Positions 1 to 10,789 of a DNA stretch of 64,000 nucleotides are shown piece after piece. A program made the position numbers and the translations under genes. Positions within the stretch are counted from its first letter, which is position 1. Each line of letters starts with the position of its first letter. The stretch spans positions 248,001-312,000 of the forward strand of contig JARKIF010000034.1 in NCBI GenBank assembly GCA_029378245.1, given 5' to 3'. The stretch is from Roridomyces roridus (Eukaryota; Basidiomycota; Agaricomycetes; Agaricales; Mycenaceae). The notes under the pieces were generated by a model that was not told the origin of the DNA, did no database searches, and saw only the letters and a list, made by a program, of their open reading frames with translations.

Positions 1-918
1 AGCCCCATCTTCGTACGTTTGGTGGTCCTGAAACAGCCCGTGCAAGTGGGCGACGACGGGTTTAAGCGACATGAAGTTCTGCGTCGGATTCGCAAGTCTT
101 CGAGTGAAGAAGGCTCTCTTCGCATCCCAGAGTTGCAGGGCGTCGCACTGTTCCCAGTACTGGTATGGAGGATCTGGAATCTCCTGCCCCTCGTGGTAAT
201 GGTGAATGGTGAATGTCATGGCGTAGAGAAGCGATTCAAGGTCGAAACGATAAACATGGGGTGGTGGGCGAGCGGCGGCGAGAAGTTCGCGTGCCATGAA
301 GACCGGTGTTCCTATGCGATGCGCGGAGGCGGATGTCGCAAGGGCAAGGTCGAAATCGTTGAGCACTCCGTTAACTTTACCGTCTATTACGCGGAACATG
401 AGGTTACTGAGGCTGATATCACGGTGCAGGATGCCAGCAATCTCATATAGCCAGCGATAGCCTGTCCACGAATAAGATATGGCGAGGAGGAATGACAACA
501 ACGCACAGCGGAAGATATCATGGAACGCCTTTCCCAGGTCTTCCGCATTCGTCAAGTCGGTGATGGGGAAAAGCTCTTCGAAAACTGCGACGGAAACTCG
601 GTGTTCCTCTTCCTCGCCACATAGATCGGAAATCCCAAGCTGATGAGGGACTGCATCGAATTGGCACAGGAGATGCGGCAGATGGTCGCGGACCCAAAAT
701 GAATTCCCCGTGGCCTTTTCAGTGGCCTCTTTGATAAGTTCCACCTCCGATGTCTCAGAGGGACAGATGCACTTGAGAATTACATTCTTCCCGCCTGAAT
801 CTGAGTTCGCGTGCATGATCGCACGGCACACCCAGGTGCCCCATCCCTTGGGCCCATCTGAGCGCGAGACGATGGTGTCGCGGAGAACGAGATGGCAGTC
901 GCGCAAATAGATATGCAT
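1..918 (-). CDS. FunK1-type protein kinase, partial (3' end outside window, 5' end doubtful)
   Basis: This is a fungal-specific protein kinase of the FunK1 group, which is expanded in Agaricomycetes; its substrates are unknown. Reading the minus strand, an uninterrupted frame holds the ATP-site lysine region (GKNVILKC), then a helix C-like acidic stretch. The catalytic loop follows as HRDISLSNLMFR near position 400, and the metal-binding loop as GVLNDFDLA in place of DFG near 350. The activation segment and C-lobe run off the left edge. The first ATG of the frame is at 918. The frame stays open upstream to about 1150 without another convincing start, and the N-terminal region usual in this family is absent. 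The gene therefore looks truncated at its 5' side, right where the decayed Pin1 fragment begins. The kinase identity is secure; whether the gene works is not. Confidence 0.8.
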   Translation of the reverse strand, partial: MHIYLRDCHLVLRDTIVSRSDGPKGWGTWVCRAIMHANSDSGGKNVILKCICPSETSEVELIKEATEKATGNSFWVRDHLPHLLCQFDAVPHQLGISDLCGEEEEHRVSVAVFEELFPITDLTNAEDLGKAFHDIFRCALLSFLLAISYSWTGYRWLYEIAGILHRDISLSNLMFRVIDGKVNGVLNDFDLALATSASAHRIGTPVFMARELLAAARPPPHVYRFDLESLLYAMTFTIHHYHEGQEIPDPPYQYWEQCDALQLWDAKRAFFTRRLANPTQNFMSLKPVVAHLHGLFQDHQTYEDGA

Positions 919-1119
919 GACTTGAGGGGTGTCTGTAGTCAAGCTAATGGCATTTCCAGTGAAGCTCGGTGTATGTTCCAAACTTGTCTCGGTAGTAGGG
1001 CAGCGCACCAAGTCGACGCTAGGAGGGGTTGAAGCGGAGGGAAAGGGAGAGTTGGTTGCCAGAAAGGAGCATCTTTGATCCGTGCACCTCTTGACTTGAT
1101 CCGTCACCACTGCTCTTTC

Positions 1120-1300
1120 CACTTGCTTTCCACCCTTCAAGCAAGGCCTCGAGACCCTCGATGCACTCTGACACTGTCTCACCAGTTATCCGAAAGTCCG
1201 ATTCCGCATCTCAAATCCCCGGGGACACCCTACTGGAATACCAAAGCTGGAAGCTTCGAAGTCAGTCCCGAGCAAGTTCAAAGCATTTCTCTTCGTTCGG
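1120..1300 (+). pseudogene. Decayed copy of the 5' part of the Pin1/Ess1 gene
   Basis: This stretch aligns with 2115-2312, which holds the start, first intron and WW-domain exon of the intact Pin1 gene. Shared blocks include ccaagcaag/tcaagcaag, ctctgacac-gtc-caccag, the run gacaccctact, and cccgagcaagt-caa. The copy has lost the ATG, has gaps where the WW-domain Trp codon and the F-F-N-H codons lie, and cannot encode a WW domain. No PPIase part follows. It is a partial duplication relic about 1 kb upstream of its parent. It abuts the open 5' end of the FunK1 kinase on the other strand. Confidence 0.75.
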
Positions 1301-1432
1301 CCAATCCTCTAATCCCCACAACGCACTCCGCCCTCTTAACGGCACGGTCGGCAAGAAATTGAAATTGATTGGTGATCGTAAATTACAGGCCTCAATGTTT
1401 CCGCTTCGTTCCGCCAGTATCTCACAACGGTG

Positions 1433-1981
1433 ATGAGACTGCGTTTCCCCCTGTCCAGCATTACCTATATTGTCGGCAGGGTTTCCCTGATACGTGGAAT
1501 CAAGACAAAACCGACTCGACGGATTCTTCGCCCGAGTCGTCCTGCTCAGCGGACAACACGGCCTTCTGCGCTGCCGCCGCCATTTGTTTGGTCGTCCATC
1601 TACAAAGACTGGTTCAAGACGAAGAAGCCTCTCGGGATATGGAGTACGAACTGGGCTAAATGGGGTGGAATCCTCCTCTTTGCCTCTCCGGACCACTGGG
1701 ACGAGGAATTCCAACACGAGTGGAATACACGCATTGAGGGCATTCTGGGGGAGGAGTATGGCATTATCGACGGGCCTGCCAGGCCCATCTTCTTCCTCCC
1801 ACATGACGCTGGCCACTGGTTCATGTTCACCGTTGGGGGCAAGTATTATTTTTACAATGATGGGGAATATTTGGAGAGGTATAGGTGGAAGTATCGCGGC
1901 GACGCCGATTTTGTCGCGAGGTTCAAGGAGGAGGAGGAGATGAGTGATGATTTGGAGAAGATCAAGCCTCGTTGGAAATGA
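1433..1981 (+). CDS. Hypothetical protein, 182 residues
   Basis: This is a single-exon frame from ATG 1433 to TGA 1981. The first 50 residues are basic and poor in acidic residues (R/K/P/S-rich). The middle is rich in aromatic residues, with W, Y and F clustered around FFLPHDAGHWFMF and YYFYNDGEYLERY, and the tail is highly charged (KEEEEM...KIKPRWK). I do not recognise a family. The aromatic core looks like a folded domain rather than random translation, but the basic N-terminus could be a wrong start. A start further in would leave a protein of about 130 residues. It sits between the Pin1 relic and Pin1 itself, so it may have arrived or been formed with that rearrangement. Confidence 0.45.
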   Translation: MRLRFPLSSITYIVGRVSLIRGIKTKPTRRILRPSRPAQRTTRPSALPPPFVWSSIYKDWFKTKKPLGIWSTNWAKWGGILLFASPDHWDEEFQHEWNTRIEGILGEEYGIIDGPARPIFFLPHDAGHWFMFTVGGKYYFYNDGEYLERYRWKYRGDADFVARFKEEEEMSDDLEKIKPRWK

Positions 1982-2130
1982 AGGACGAACTGAGGTTGAC
2001 GATTGTTCTCGTATCTTGAAAAAATTCCAATGAATCTATCTGAGCTTGCCGACCGACACTGTGCCGACATCAAAGTCCTGCATCACTGATTTGTAGTCGC
2101 CGATCTCTGCGTCATCCACCTCCAAGCAAG

Positions 2131-2775
2131 ATGGTCAGTTCCTCTCGATACAGCTGCACGGACTCTGACACCGTCCCACCAGTCATCCGATTGGGAAGTC
2201 CGTATCTCAAACTCCCGCGGGACACCCTACTTTTTCAATCATACAACAAAACAATCAAGCTGGGAGGCTCCCGCTGAACTCAGCCCCGAGCAAGTCCAAG
2301 CCCTCCTCAGCGCCAGCGGCGCCCCCAAGAAAGCCAGTCAAGTTCGCGCAAGTCATCTTCTCGTCAAGCACAATGGAAGCAGACGCCCTTCGAGCTGGAA
2401 GGAGGTTTGTGTGCTTTGTGATACTGTCGTGTCCACTTTTCCTTACGTGGAGACCAAAAGTCCAAGATTACGCGCTCCAAGGAGGAAGCCATTGAGATCC
2501 TTCGTGGGTATCAAGCTCAGATTGGCACCGATGCGCACAAGTTCAGTGAACTCGCGTCGGTGCACTCGGACTGTTCTTCGCATGTAAGTGATCACTCCAG
2601 CGATCTCGCACGATAATTTAAAGCAATACAGGACCAAGGCGGAGACCTGGGCCTCTTTGGTCCTGGACAGATGCAGAAACCATTCGAGGAGGCTGCATAC
2701 GGCCTCAAGGTAGGCGAGATTAGCGACGTGATCAGCACGGACAGCGGGGTCCACTTGGTTATGAGGACTGCGTGA
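2131..2775 (+). CDS. ESS1: Peptidyl-prolyl cis-trans isomerase Pin1/Ess1 (WW + parvulin)
   Basis: This nuclear isomerase acts on phospho-Ser/Thr-Pro bonds; in yeast its main client is the RNA polymerase II CTD. Exons are 2131-2133, 2183-2404, 2461-2583 and 2632-2775, giving 163 residues. The first intron follows the ATG directly, and the protein then begins [18 protein letters not shown], a WW domain closing with SSWEAP. The parvulin domain keeps the active-site residues: His in SHLLVKH, Cys in SVHSDCSS, and the final His in SGVHLVMRT. It also has the basic pair that binds phosphate (NGSRRPSSW) and the [12 protein letters not shown] segment. Length and domain order match the family. A broken duplicate of its 5' end lies about 1 kb upstream. 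Confidence 0.95.
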
Positions 2776-2948
2776 AGATAGACGAAGAAATACCACAAAG
2801 TGTACAATTAATACGTTCCTGAATCGCGATACTTGGATTACGATAAGATTGACTGCGGTGCCCCGGTTCCGGGTTTGCCGTTAACGTTCCCACCGCCACA
2901 TCCGTCCCGAGCGGTCTCAACAATAGTGTCCGTTAAGCTCCTACCTCG

Positions 2949-4256
2949 ATGCCGGGTTACACACTTTCCTCTGGGCTTCTATGTCTTTTACTGGTCATCT
3001 GTTCTGCTGTGTTTCTCCTCCGTCCCAAACAAGCTACGCATTCTCGACGCTCCTCCACGATGTCCAACGTTTTTGTCTCAAAAATTCTCGTGCATCCGCT
3101 CAAGGCAATCGCCTCCAATCTGGCCAGGATCCTCTGCTGAAGATACTCTAGAGCTGCCGCGGAATTTCTGTCAACAAGGCGCGTTACACGCCTGAAGGAC
3201 TCGAAGTATGTTCTCCTCAGGCTTTCGCGCCGTTGCAAACCTGTTGCCAGTACGATCGACAATGGTGCATCATCGAAGCCAAGGACCATACTGTCATTAC
3301 TGCGCGCGAATTTCCCAAGGCAAGATGACTGTCTTGTGCCAGCATTCAAACCCTCCAACACGTATCTGTAGATGGTTTTAATAACGCCCAGCATCGTGGA
3401 GGATTCTGGGGCTCTGCTTATATCGTTTCCAGAAGATTCCGGTTGCGAGCCGTTCTCAGTACCCCTGCGACCCGATCTAACTACTTTAAGCGGCTGGAAA
3501 AGGTAGGCGTTTTTCTTTGCCTGGGACCCGTTTGAATTAATTTACCCAGGCTCGATCAAGTCAAGTTCTATACGGTCTCACCATGGGAAGCGTACATATG
3601 CGAAGCACTTGGACCCTCACGTAGCCCGTCCGAAATCCTGTCGTCCTATTTTGGTCGCCCCGTCCACTTGGTATTCAAGGGAGAACGAGAGCGTTTATGC
3701 GAGCCGACCCCAACCTACAACAAAAAAGCACCCGCAGTTTTTCAGGATTGCTATCCTCTAATGGTGCTTTCCGAAGAGTCGGTCACGAGAATTGAAGAGG
3801 AGCTCCGGAATCATGTGGGCAAACAGGGCGTGGATGAACATTGGAGGACCGACAGAGTGGTGATTGAACGGTGGGTGCCGCACGCGTTCTCATATACTTC
3901 ATTAACCATCTGTCGATAGATTCCGACCGAATATTGTGTTCCGTGGCGCGGGGCCGTTTGCAGAGGACAAGTGGAGGCAGATTACGATCGGCAATTCTCC
4001 GACGATCAACCTCGTTTCTCACTGCACTCGATGTTTATTGCCGAACGTGTGCACAGGTGAGTAGTAATATTACACGGCACAGTCTGACCATCAAACAGAA
4101 TCGGGGGAACGCGACAAGGCGGTCCCATACAAGATAATAATGAAATTCCGCACAGGTTTGGATGTGAACAAGATGAAAGCTTGCGTGGGGAGAAATGGGG
4201 TCCCGACCGACATTGGGGAGATAAGTGTGGGAGATCATGTAGCGGCAGAGTTGTAA
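2949..4256 (+). CDS. MOSC-domain molybdoprotein, mARC-like
   Basis: This is a membrane-anchored molybdenum-cofactor protein of the mitochondrial amidoxime reducing component type, which reduces N-hydroxylated compounds using electrons from cytochrome b5. Exons are 2949-3104, 3152-3205, 3251-3319, 3372-3502, 3550-3870, 3920-4056 and 4099-4256 (341 residues). The N-terminus is a signal anchor (SSGLLCLLLVICSAVFLL). It is followed by the MOSC_N barrel (ILVHPLKSCRGISV, then EYDRQWCIIE). The C-terminal MOSC domain has FRPNIVFRGAGPFAEDKW and the cofactor-site cysteine region SHCTRCLLPNVC, ending with a PYKIIMKFRTG strand. Two introns (3105-3151 and 3320-3371) begin with GC instead of GT; no GT alternative keeps the conserved motifs. 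The stop lies 135 nt before the next gene on the same strand. Confidence 0.92.
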
Positions 4257-4391
4257 ACGGCCGCGCAGCCGCCAGTAGACCAGGCACAAGATCATGTCAT
4301 CATGTGGATTTCCTTTTTTGTCGTCGGTACCTACTTCAAGCATCAATCCCGGACACGAGAGCTGGCCCAACGTATCCTGTAGCGTCCGCAG

Positions 4392-7300
4392 ATGTTGGCC
4401 AGAACCAAATGGTTCGGTCAGGGACAACAGTCTGCCACCGCCGAGGCCGCCCAACCGAACCCCGTTGCCATCCTCTCCGCCGATGCGAAGAAGTTTGGCC
4501 TTGAGAATGTCCGTTCCTCTGTCCACCCATCCTCCACCAGCCACTGATTCATTATTCGTAGTTTGGTAACACCTGGTACGAGCCATTTTGCCCTTCATTC
4601 GATGCTGCAGTCACCGATCCCAGTCCGTAGTTATGCAAACTCGGTCATCCAGGCTCTCTATTTCTGCGCGCCCTTTAGGGATCTCTTAATACAAGAGACA
4701 GACCCGTCCTTGGCTGAGGAGCCCGTCGCACCACCACCACCTCCTGCGCCCGTTCCGACGACACCTATAGCCCCCGTTCGGCGCAAGCCAGAACGGACCG
4801 CGTCCACATACGGGGAGCCCAATGGCAATGTCGTGCTCCACCCACCAATACCGGGCATTCCTTTAAACCCCCCGACGCTCTTCTCTGCCCTCCGCTCGTT
4901 ATTCGTCCATATTGCCTCCAATCCCGCGGAGAAGGGCACCGTCGCTCCACGCGCCTTTATCGACAAGCTCAAGGAGTTCAACGAACTCTTTCGCTCCACC
5001 ATGCACCAGGACGCACACGAATTTCTTAATTATCTCCTTAATAAGATCGTAGAAGAAATAGAAGAGGACAGAAGGGCAGGCGACAGTGGGAGGGCTACCC
5101 CCCAGCAAGAAGGTGCGTCCGCTTACCCGCATTGTGTCCACGATCTCATAGTGTTTCAGCTTCGCGCTCCACCGCAACGCTGGCATCAAGCCAAGGAAAA
5201 CCTCCCCCGATTGCCACCCTCGTCCACAAGTTGTTCGAGGGTACCCTCACGAGCGAGACGCGGTGTTTAACGTGCGAGAATGTGAGTGGCATTCTTCGCC
5301 TACGTGACTTGCGCTACATTGTTTCTAGGTCTCGTCGCGAGACGAGTCGTTTTTGGATCTCTCGATAGACATTGAGCAGAATGCCAGTGTGACAGCGTGC
5401 CTGCGTCAGTTCAGCGCTAGCGAGATGCTCTGCCAGAAGAACAAGTTTTTCTGTGATGTCTGTTGCGATCTGCAAGAGGCAGAGAAACGGCAAGCAACGT
5501 CTATCAACTGTGGGAATGATATTGACGGTCCTCCAGCATGAAGATCAAGAAACTCCCTAATGTTCTTGCCCTTCATTTGAAGCGGTTTAAATACCAGGAG
5601 GACGTTCAAAAGTACATCAAGCTGGCGTATCGCGTCGCTTTTCCATTTGAACTGCGGCTATTCAATACGGTCGACGACATTGACGACGCGGACCGTCTAT
5701 TCAACCTTTTCGGTATCGTCATTCATATCGGAAAGTGAGTCCCGCTCCGCCTTCTCTACCTGCCGCATATCTAACCCGCTCGATAGTGGGCCCCATCACG
5801 GCCATTACATATCCATTATCAAAACGATGGGATCTTGGCTCGTTTTCGACGACGAGAATGTCTATCCAATAACGGAGGCGGACATTCCGAAATATTTTGG
5901 AGAATCCAATTCGGGTTCTGCGTACGTCCTGTACTACCAGGCTGCTGACATTGATCTTCCCGCTCTCGGTTTGCGACCCCCGCCGGTCACAATTCCCCCG
6001 CCGGTGCCAGTCGAGGTGTCTTCGCATCTGGAACCGTCTCCATTACTCTCGCCCATCATGAATCCTCCGCTCCCACCCGGACTGGTCGAAGACCCCGATC
6101 TTTCAGACACCAGCGATCCACCCGTTCCTGTAACTCCCCCTTCCCCGCCAGATTCTCGGCCCGCCATAGACATATCTATCCCAGCCCATGTGGAGGACGT
6201 GGCGCCCGTGTCTTCGCCTTCCAAGCCGAAAAACCTTTTTCATATCAGGCGGACACCTTCGACCTCTGCACGGCCTCCTTCCAGCTCAGCGCGGCCTAGT
6301 ACCAGCGGCGCTGCCGAGGGTCGGCGATCCGCTCCGGACCGGTCTCTACAATCGAATGGCGCTTCCCATACGTCGCCCTCCGATGATGATGCGAAGCCGC
6401 TGATACCACCCGCTGTACCACCGCTTCCCGCCTCAGATAAAGACAAGCGCCATGAGCCAGGGCGCAAGTCGAGCAAATGGTTTGGGAAGCGGAAGAGTTT
6501 CAGATCGGACAAGGGATCTTTGGTGGACGAGATTCCGCCTTCGCCTGTCCTTTCATCGCGAGCAGCGGAAACAATGTCACAAGCGTCGTCTTCGACTTGG
6601 CTGTTGACGTCTAAACACGCATCGGACAAGAAGAGTCGACGACCGTCTGAACCTGGCCTAGCGAATGGTTCCAAGACGATTTCGGCTGCTGCTACGCGAC
6701 CGAAACCGACTGGCGGTGCGCTCAACACCAAGGGTGACCATGAAAATGGTATGAACGGCTATGATAGCCCTTCGCCCGGTTCTGCCTCTTCGTCGTTCGT
6801 GTCCGTGGGCGGATCTACCTCGGTGTCTCACGCCGCCCATTCTGTTGTGGAGTTTCCGCCACCACGGACCAGCTCCCTCGCCCCGCCGCCCCTACCTCCG
6901 CCACCACTGCCTGGACCACCTTCGCCACTGTTGACGAAAATTCCATTCCACAAAAAATCCCTGTCTAGTTTGCCGAGTCCCAAGGACAAGACAAAGTCGA
7001 GGGCTCTTCCCGTTGTTGATCCTGGACCGCGGCCAGCGACCGCTGGCGCGTCGTCTGGCGGTGCCCCGGATGCATCTCCTCCCCGACCATTACCTCCTCT
7101 CCCACCACTACTGAAAGAACTCGCAGGCCAACCACCGCCTGTGCCTTTCATTCACGTTCCGAATGGCGAGGTTCCGCATACGCCCGTGGATACTCTTGCC
7201 AGCGAGACGTTGACGATGACGGACGAACCGGATCCCATGCCGCCGCCGCCTGCGAGTCCCGTCGCGCTCTCATCACTCGCAGGCACGAATCACAGCGGGA

Positions 7301-7461
7301 CGAGCACGACGAGTAGTAGCGGGAGCGGCGGTATCCTAAACCACAAACGGGCTTCGCGCAAGATGAGTCTGACGTCACCGCTGGCGGGGCTTGGGTTTGG
7401 GAAGAAGGACAAGCAACACAAGGAAAAGTCGCCGAGTTCATTCAACTTTGGCAAGGCTTGA
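4392..7461 (+). CDS. Ubiquitin-specific protease, USP12/46 (CreB/Ubp9) type
   Basis: This cysteine protease removes ubiquitin. In Aspergillus the CreB member acts with a WD40 partner in carbon catabolite repression. Exons are 4392-4508, 4562-4575, 4631-5112, 5160-5281, 5329-5489, 5537-5734 and 5787-7461 (922 residues). The Cys box [20 protein letters not shown] spans three exons. Its middle exon is only 14 nt, and the catalytic Cys44 codon is split TG|T. Also seen are the [12 protein letters not shown] box, the zinc knuckle (TRCLTCEN ... FCDVCC) and the His box GPHHGHYIS with His371. Intron 5490-5536 has GC-AG ends. After about residue 425 comes a long low-complexity tail rich in P and S, with [17 protein letters not shown] stretches that could bind SH3 or WW domains. 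That tail is much longer than in yeast or human members. Confidence 0.95.
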
Positions 7462-7724
7462 GCTTGAATGGATGCAAGTGTGTATTATTTTTATTTTGCG
7501 CATACCATAACGCGGACGGTGGGCCCCATTACTACCCTCTTTTTTTTCACGATTTTTATTGCATTTTTGCTTCTGTATTCTACTCTTATACGCGACTACG
7601 GTGGAGCTTACAACTAATCCAGTCATCGTATCATTGTATAATATAACAGCCATTGGAACGGAGGAGAAGAGCTATCGATACAGAGTGTACAAGGAGTGTG
7701 TGTGTGTGTGTGTGTGTGCGTGCC
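7462..7724. repeat. GT microsatellite in a convergent 3' intergenic region
   Basis: The 263 nt between the stops of the USP gene (+) and the F-box gene (-) hold T-rich sequence, AATATAA-like polyadenylation-type motifs for the plus gene, and a GT repeat of about eleven units at 7696-7718. No coding signal is seen. Confidence 0.85.
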
Positions 7725-9814
7725 TCAATTATCCGAATCAACGTCCATGACGGCATCACTTTCAGCCGCTGTTCCGTACCCGCCACCCAGCCCCGGATCA
7801 CCAGGAACATTCAACTTGATCTGTTGCGTCAGTTGCCACTGCTTGAATCGCGAGTCTGGCGTGACGGCAGAAGCAAAGTCGAGGATGTGGATTTTGAACT
7901 CGTCGCCGCAAGCCAGACATAGACGGCCGATGGATTCGTCCCATGTTATGGCCGATACGCCTTCGTCGTCGAGTTTGCGGCGGAGATAGCGGGGGAGGTT
8001 GAATGCGGACTGGGGAGACGTGTTGGTTGGAGTGAAGAAACGAAACGAAAGGAAAGAACTCACATAGTATTTCTTGGACATCGCCGGCCGATCCCTACGT
8101 GATATCGGCTCTGTCGGATCTTCCGTCCCCCGCAAAGACCACAGAGGCTGCAGCTGCGGAGACAGATACCTCCGCATACTGAGCATCCTCGGCGAATGCT
8201 TCCTCTCGCTGTCGATGGTATACACCAGAGCCTTGGACGACCCGGCGAGAACACGCATCGCATGTGGCGCGCTCACGTGCACAGTCTGCGGGACGACGAA
8301 TTCAAGGTTGAAAAAGTACTTTGGAGGCTGGTCCGGCTGTTCTTCGATTCGAGGCCAGATGAGGTAGTGGACGAGACCCACTGGAGCTATCGTCCGGCAG
8401 AAGAGCGAAATGGGAGAAGGAGCGCCAGTGGCGGGTTGGATGTTTGGGTGATCGATGCCAATAGAGGCGGTGACTGGGTCAGAGAAGTAGAAGCTCTCGT
8501 ATGACCTGGGGTCGACTGGCCATCGTTCGAATGGCTGGACGGTGTTGTCGGGAAGCTCGTCGGTCGGGATGTGGAACATTTCAGTGAGATGCTCTGTTGC
8601 AGTATGGCCTGACGTCTCGGAAACGACAGTGCGGATGAGGATAACGTCGTTTTGATCAGGCAGGACGCGCATGGTGCGGATTTGGTGGGCCTAAATGAAC
8701 ATGAATGGCGTCCCGAGAAGCTTCAAGCGACTCACCTCATCAGGCAGGTTGTTATAGTTGTGGATCTGCATCGGCAATACGACTCCGGAAACGAGGTCGA
8801 TAAAGACGATACCGCGGGGCTGCTGCACGAATGCAACATGTGCTTTTTTGTTCAATTCGAACAGAGTAAGCGAAGTGATTCGCGTCTCGGACTCGAAATG
8901 AGAGAGTTGGAGGAATGGTGGAGGGCGGGCGACCGCTAGCTCGTAAAATTGAGCGGAACCAGGGATGATTCGAGGGTCGACGAGCTCCTCGAGATCATCA
9001 AGAGAGACGTGCAAGCAAACAGATTCATAAATGAAGGGGAAAGGAGGGTCAACTGCGTCTGTATCGCAGTAGTCTGAAGGGTCAAAGCTAACAAGTTTCA
9101 GTAAAAATCAAGTGAATTCATTGTTGGACTGACCCCGATCGCTCGCCGCCCTTGAACGTCCGACGTGTATACGCGACCATGATGCCGTGTTTTCCATTGT
9201 ATTTCATGTACTTGGCTTGTAGATCGTATGCCTTTGAGATGGTGGGCATGCGAGCAACAGCACGGTTCCCCCTCGGATGGTCGAGGGAGAAGAGAGTGAT
9301 GTAATAACGATAGCTGGACAGGTCACGAACAGACGCAATGAGGAATTTGCCACCAGGGAGGAGCTTCATGTCGAGAACGCGATGGTGGGACTCCATGACT
9401 TTGCGGGCCTTGATGCGCGGCTCGTCCCGACGCCAGTTGTCGTCGAGGGAAATGGCACGGGATACAAGCTGCTCGGCCTCAAAGTCTGTGACCTGGAGAG
9501 AGTAGCGAAATGTGGGTCGCAATGGAGGGATCGGAGTCCGCATGCGTTCCAGAAAACGTTTCCAGATGACGGGCTCGTGCGTGAGGAGAAAAAATGTTCT
9601 ATCGACCTGGGAGGCATTTTAGAGACGGAGGAGACTCGAGAGGTTATGGACGCACCCGGCGAAGGCACATGATATCCTCGATTGTCAAATACACGAAAAT
9701 CTGGTCCACAAAAATGTCGAACGGAAGTCGTTGGATGTGACATTTTGGGGCCTTTTGAAAGTGGGAAAGAAGGAAATTGGGGAGATATGCGGCCAGGGAG
9801 ATGGAGGAAGGCAT
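7725..9814 (-). CDS. F-box protein
   Basis: This is likely a substrate adaptor of an SCF ubiquitin ligase. Minus-strand exons are 9814-9656, 9606-9134, 9087-8736, 8690-8064 and 8009-7725 (631 residues); all junctions keep frame with 45-54 nt introns. The F-box lies near residues 25-70: IQRLPFDIFVDQIFVYLT followed by IEDIMCLRRV and a THEPVIWKRFL helix, as in fungal F-box proteins of this type. The rest has no recognised domain. It shows beta-rich segments reminiscent of a degenerate beta-propeller and ends in an acidic tail (DAVMDVDSDN). An in-frame ATG at 9883 would add 23 residues; the shorter start places the F-box close to the N-terminus, as usual. It shares a roughly 1 kb divergent intergenic region with the GH3 gene. 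Confidence 0.85.
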
Positions 9815-10488
9815 ATCGTCGATCGAGTGTGTCCAGCACTGAAAATAAGGTGAAGGCGGCGACGTGTCAAGTGAAGAGAGCATGAGAGTGTTTATGAGCA
9901 AAAGTTGTCGGCGCGTTGCAACCTTGTAGTTTGCGCGCCTTGAACCAAAAGCGACCAGTCTTGTTTAACCGTACAACAATCGCCTAATCCGGACAAGGTG
10001 TATACCGTACAGAGTCGCGAAGGTGAACAAAGAGCAAGACTTTGTTGGCAGAACGTGTACGGTTTTCGGTACGTCGCGCCCAGTGTTGTGGTGGAATCTG
10101 GATGAGCAAACGAAATCAGTCTGTCACGTGCACGTGCCGCGTTAACGTTCAACCTAAGGCTACTTGCTCAGCCTCGAAGTTCAACCCCTTGTACATGTCT
10201 CGGTCTCCGTGTGGACAACAGAACAGCACTGTCTGCCCGTATACCGTCGTGCATCATCCATGCGGTGACGTCTCTGGTCCTCAGACTCGACACCTAGAAG
10301 AAATAGAGCTGGCCGGTCTACTTGACGCGGCCTGGAACCTCTTCTGCACGATCGTATCCCTTGCGCTCTGCTGCTCCGATTATCCAAGTAAGTGCTCGGC
10401 TGCGGCCAAAGCCTTCCTTATTCGCTGACAGTCACAAGACCTGCAAATCCGAGACATCGCCATCAAATTTCGGAAACCGCATCAAAAT

Positions 10489-10502
10489 CGGACCGTAGTC
10501 CG
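10489..10502. promoter_or_regulatory. CGGAC-N4-GTCCG inverted repeat
   Basis: A perfect inverted repeat with 5-nt arms and a 4-nt spacer. CGG half-sites in opposite orientation are the usual targets of dimeric Zn2Cys6 regulators. It lies about 340 nt upstream of the GH3 start codon. The function is inferred from form only. Confidence 0.4.
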
Positions 10503-10789
10503 ACAACAGTGCCATATGTATCCAACTTGAATTGCTTCGAGTATGTACCTCTGGTTGCTACTTTCCTGTCGCTCATTTGTGTAGACCTGTGTGCTCAGGC
10601 CAAGGTTCTCTCCTCCATGGACCGTCTTTCAACAGGAAACAGTCTCCAACCTCGACCCGGGACCAACTTCACCCGTCTGGTTAAACGTTTCCGTGATTTT
10701 CCCCAAGATTTCAGACTCGCTTGGTTCCCCGAGCGCCATGGTTTATCCCCTCTGACGCTTGGTAATGCGTTCCACGCGTTCGCGACCCC

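Noticed and set aside
1262..1816. 184-codon minus-strand frame across the Pin1 relic and the small unknown gene
   Set aside because: Composition is mixed and it covers two unrelated segments; the plus-strand frame has the more protein-like aromatic core.
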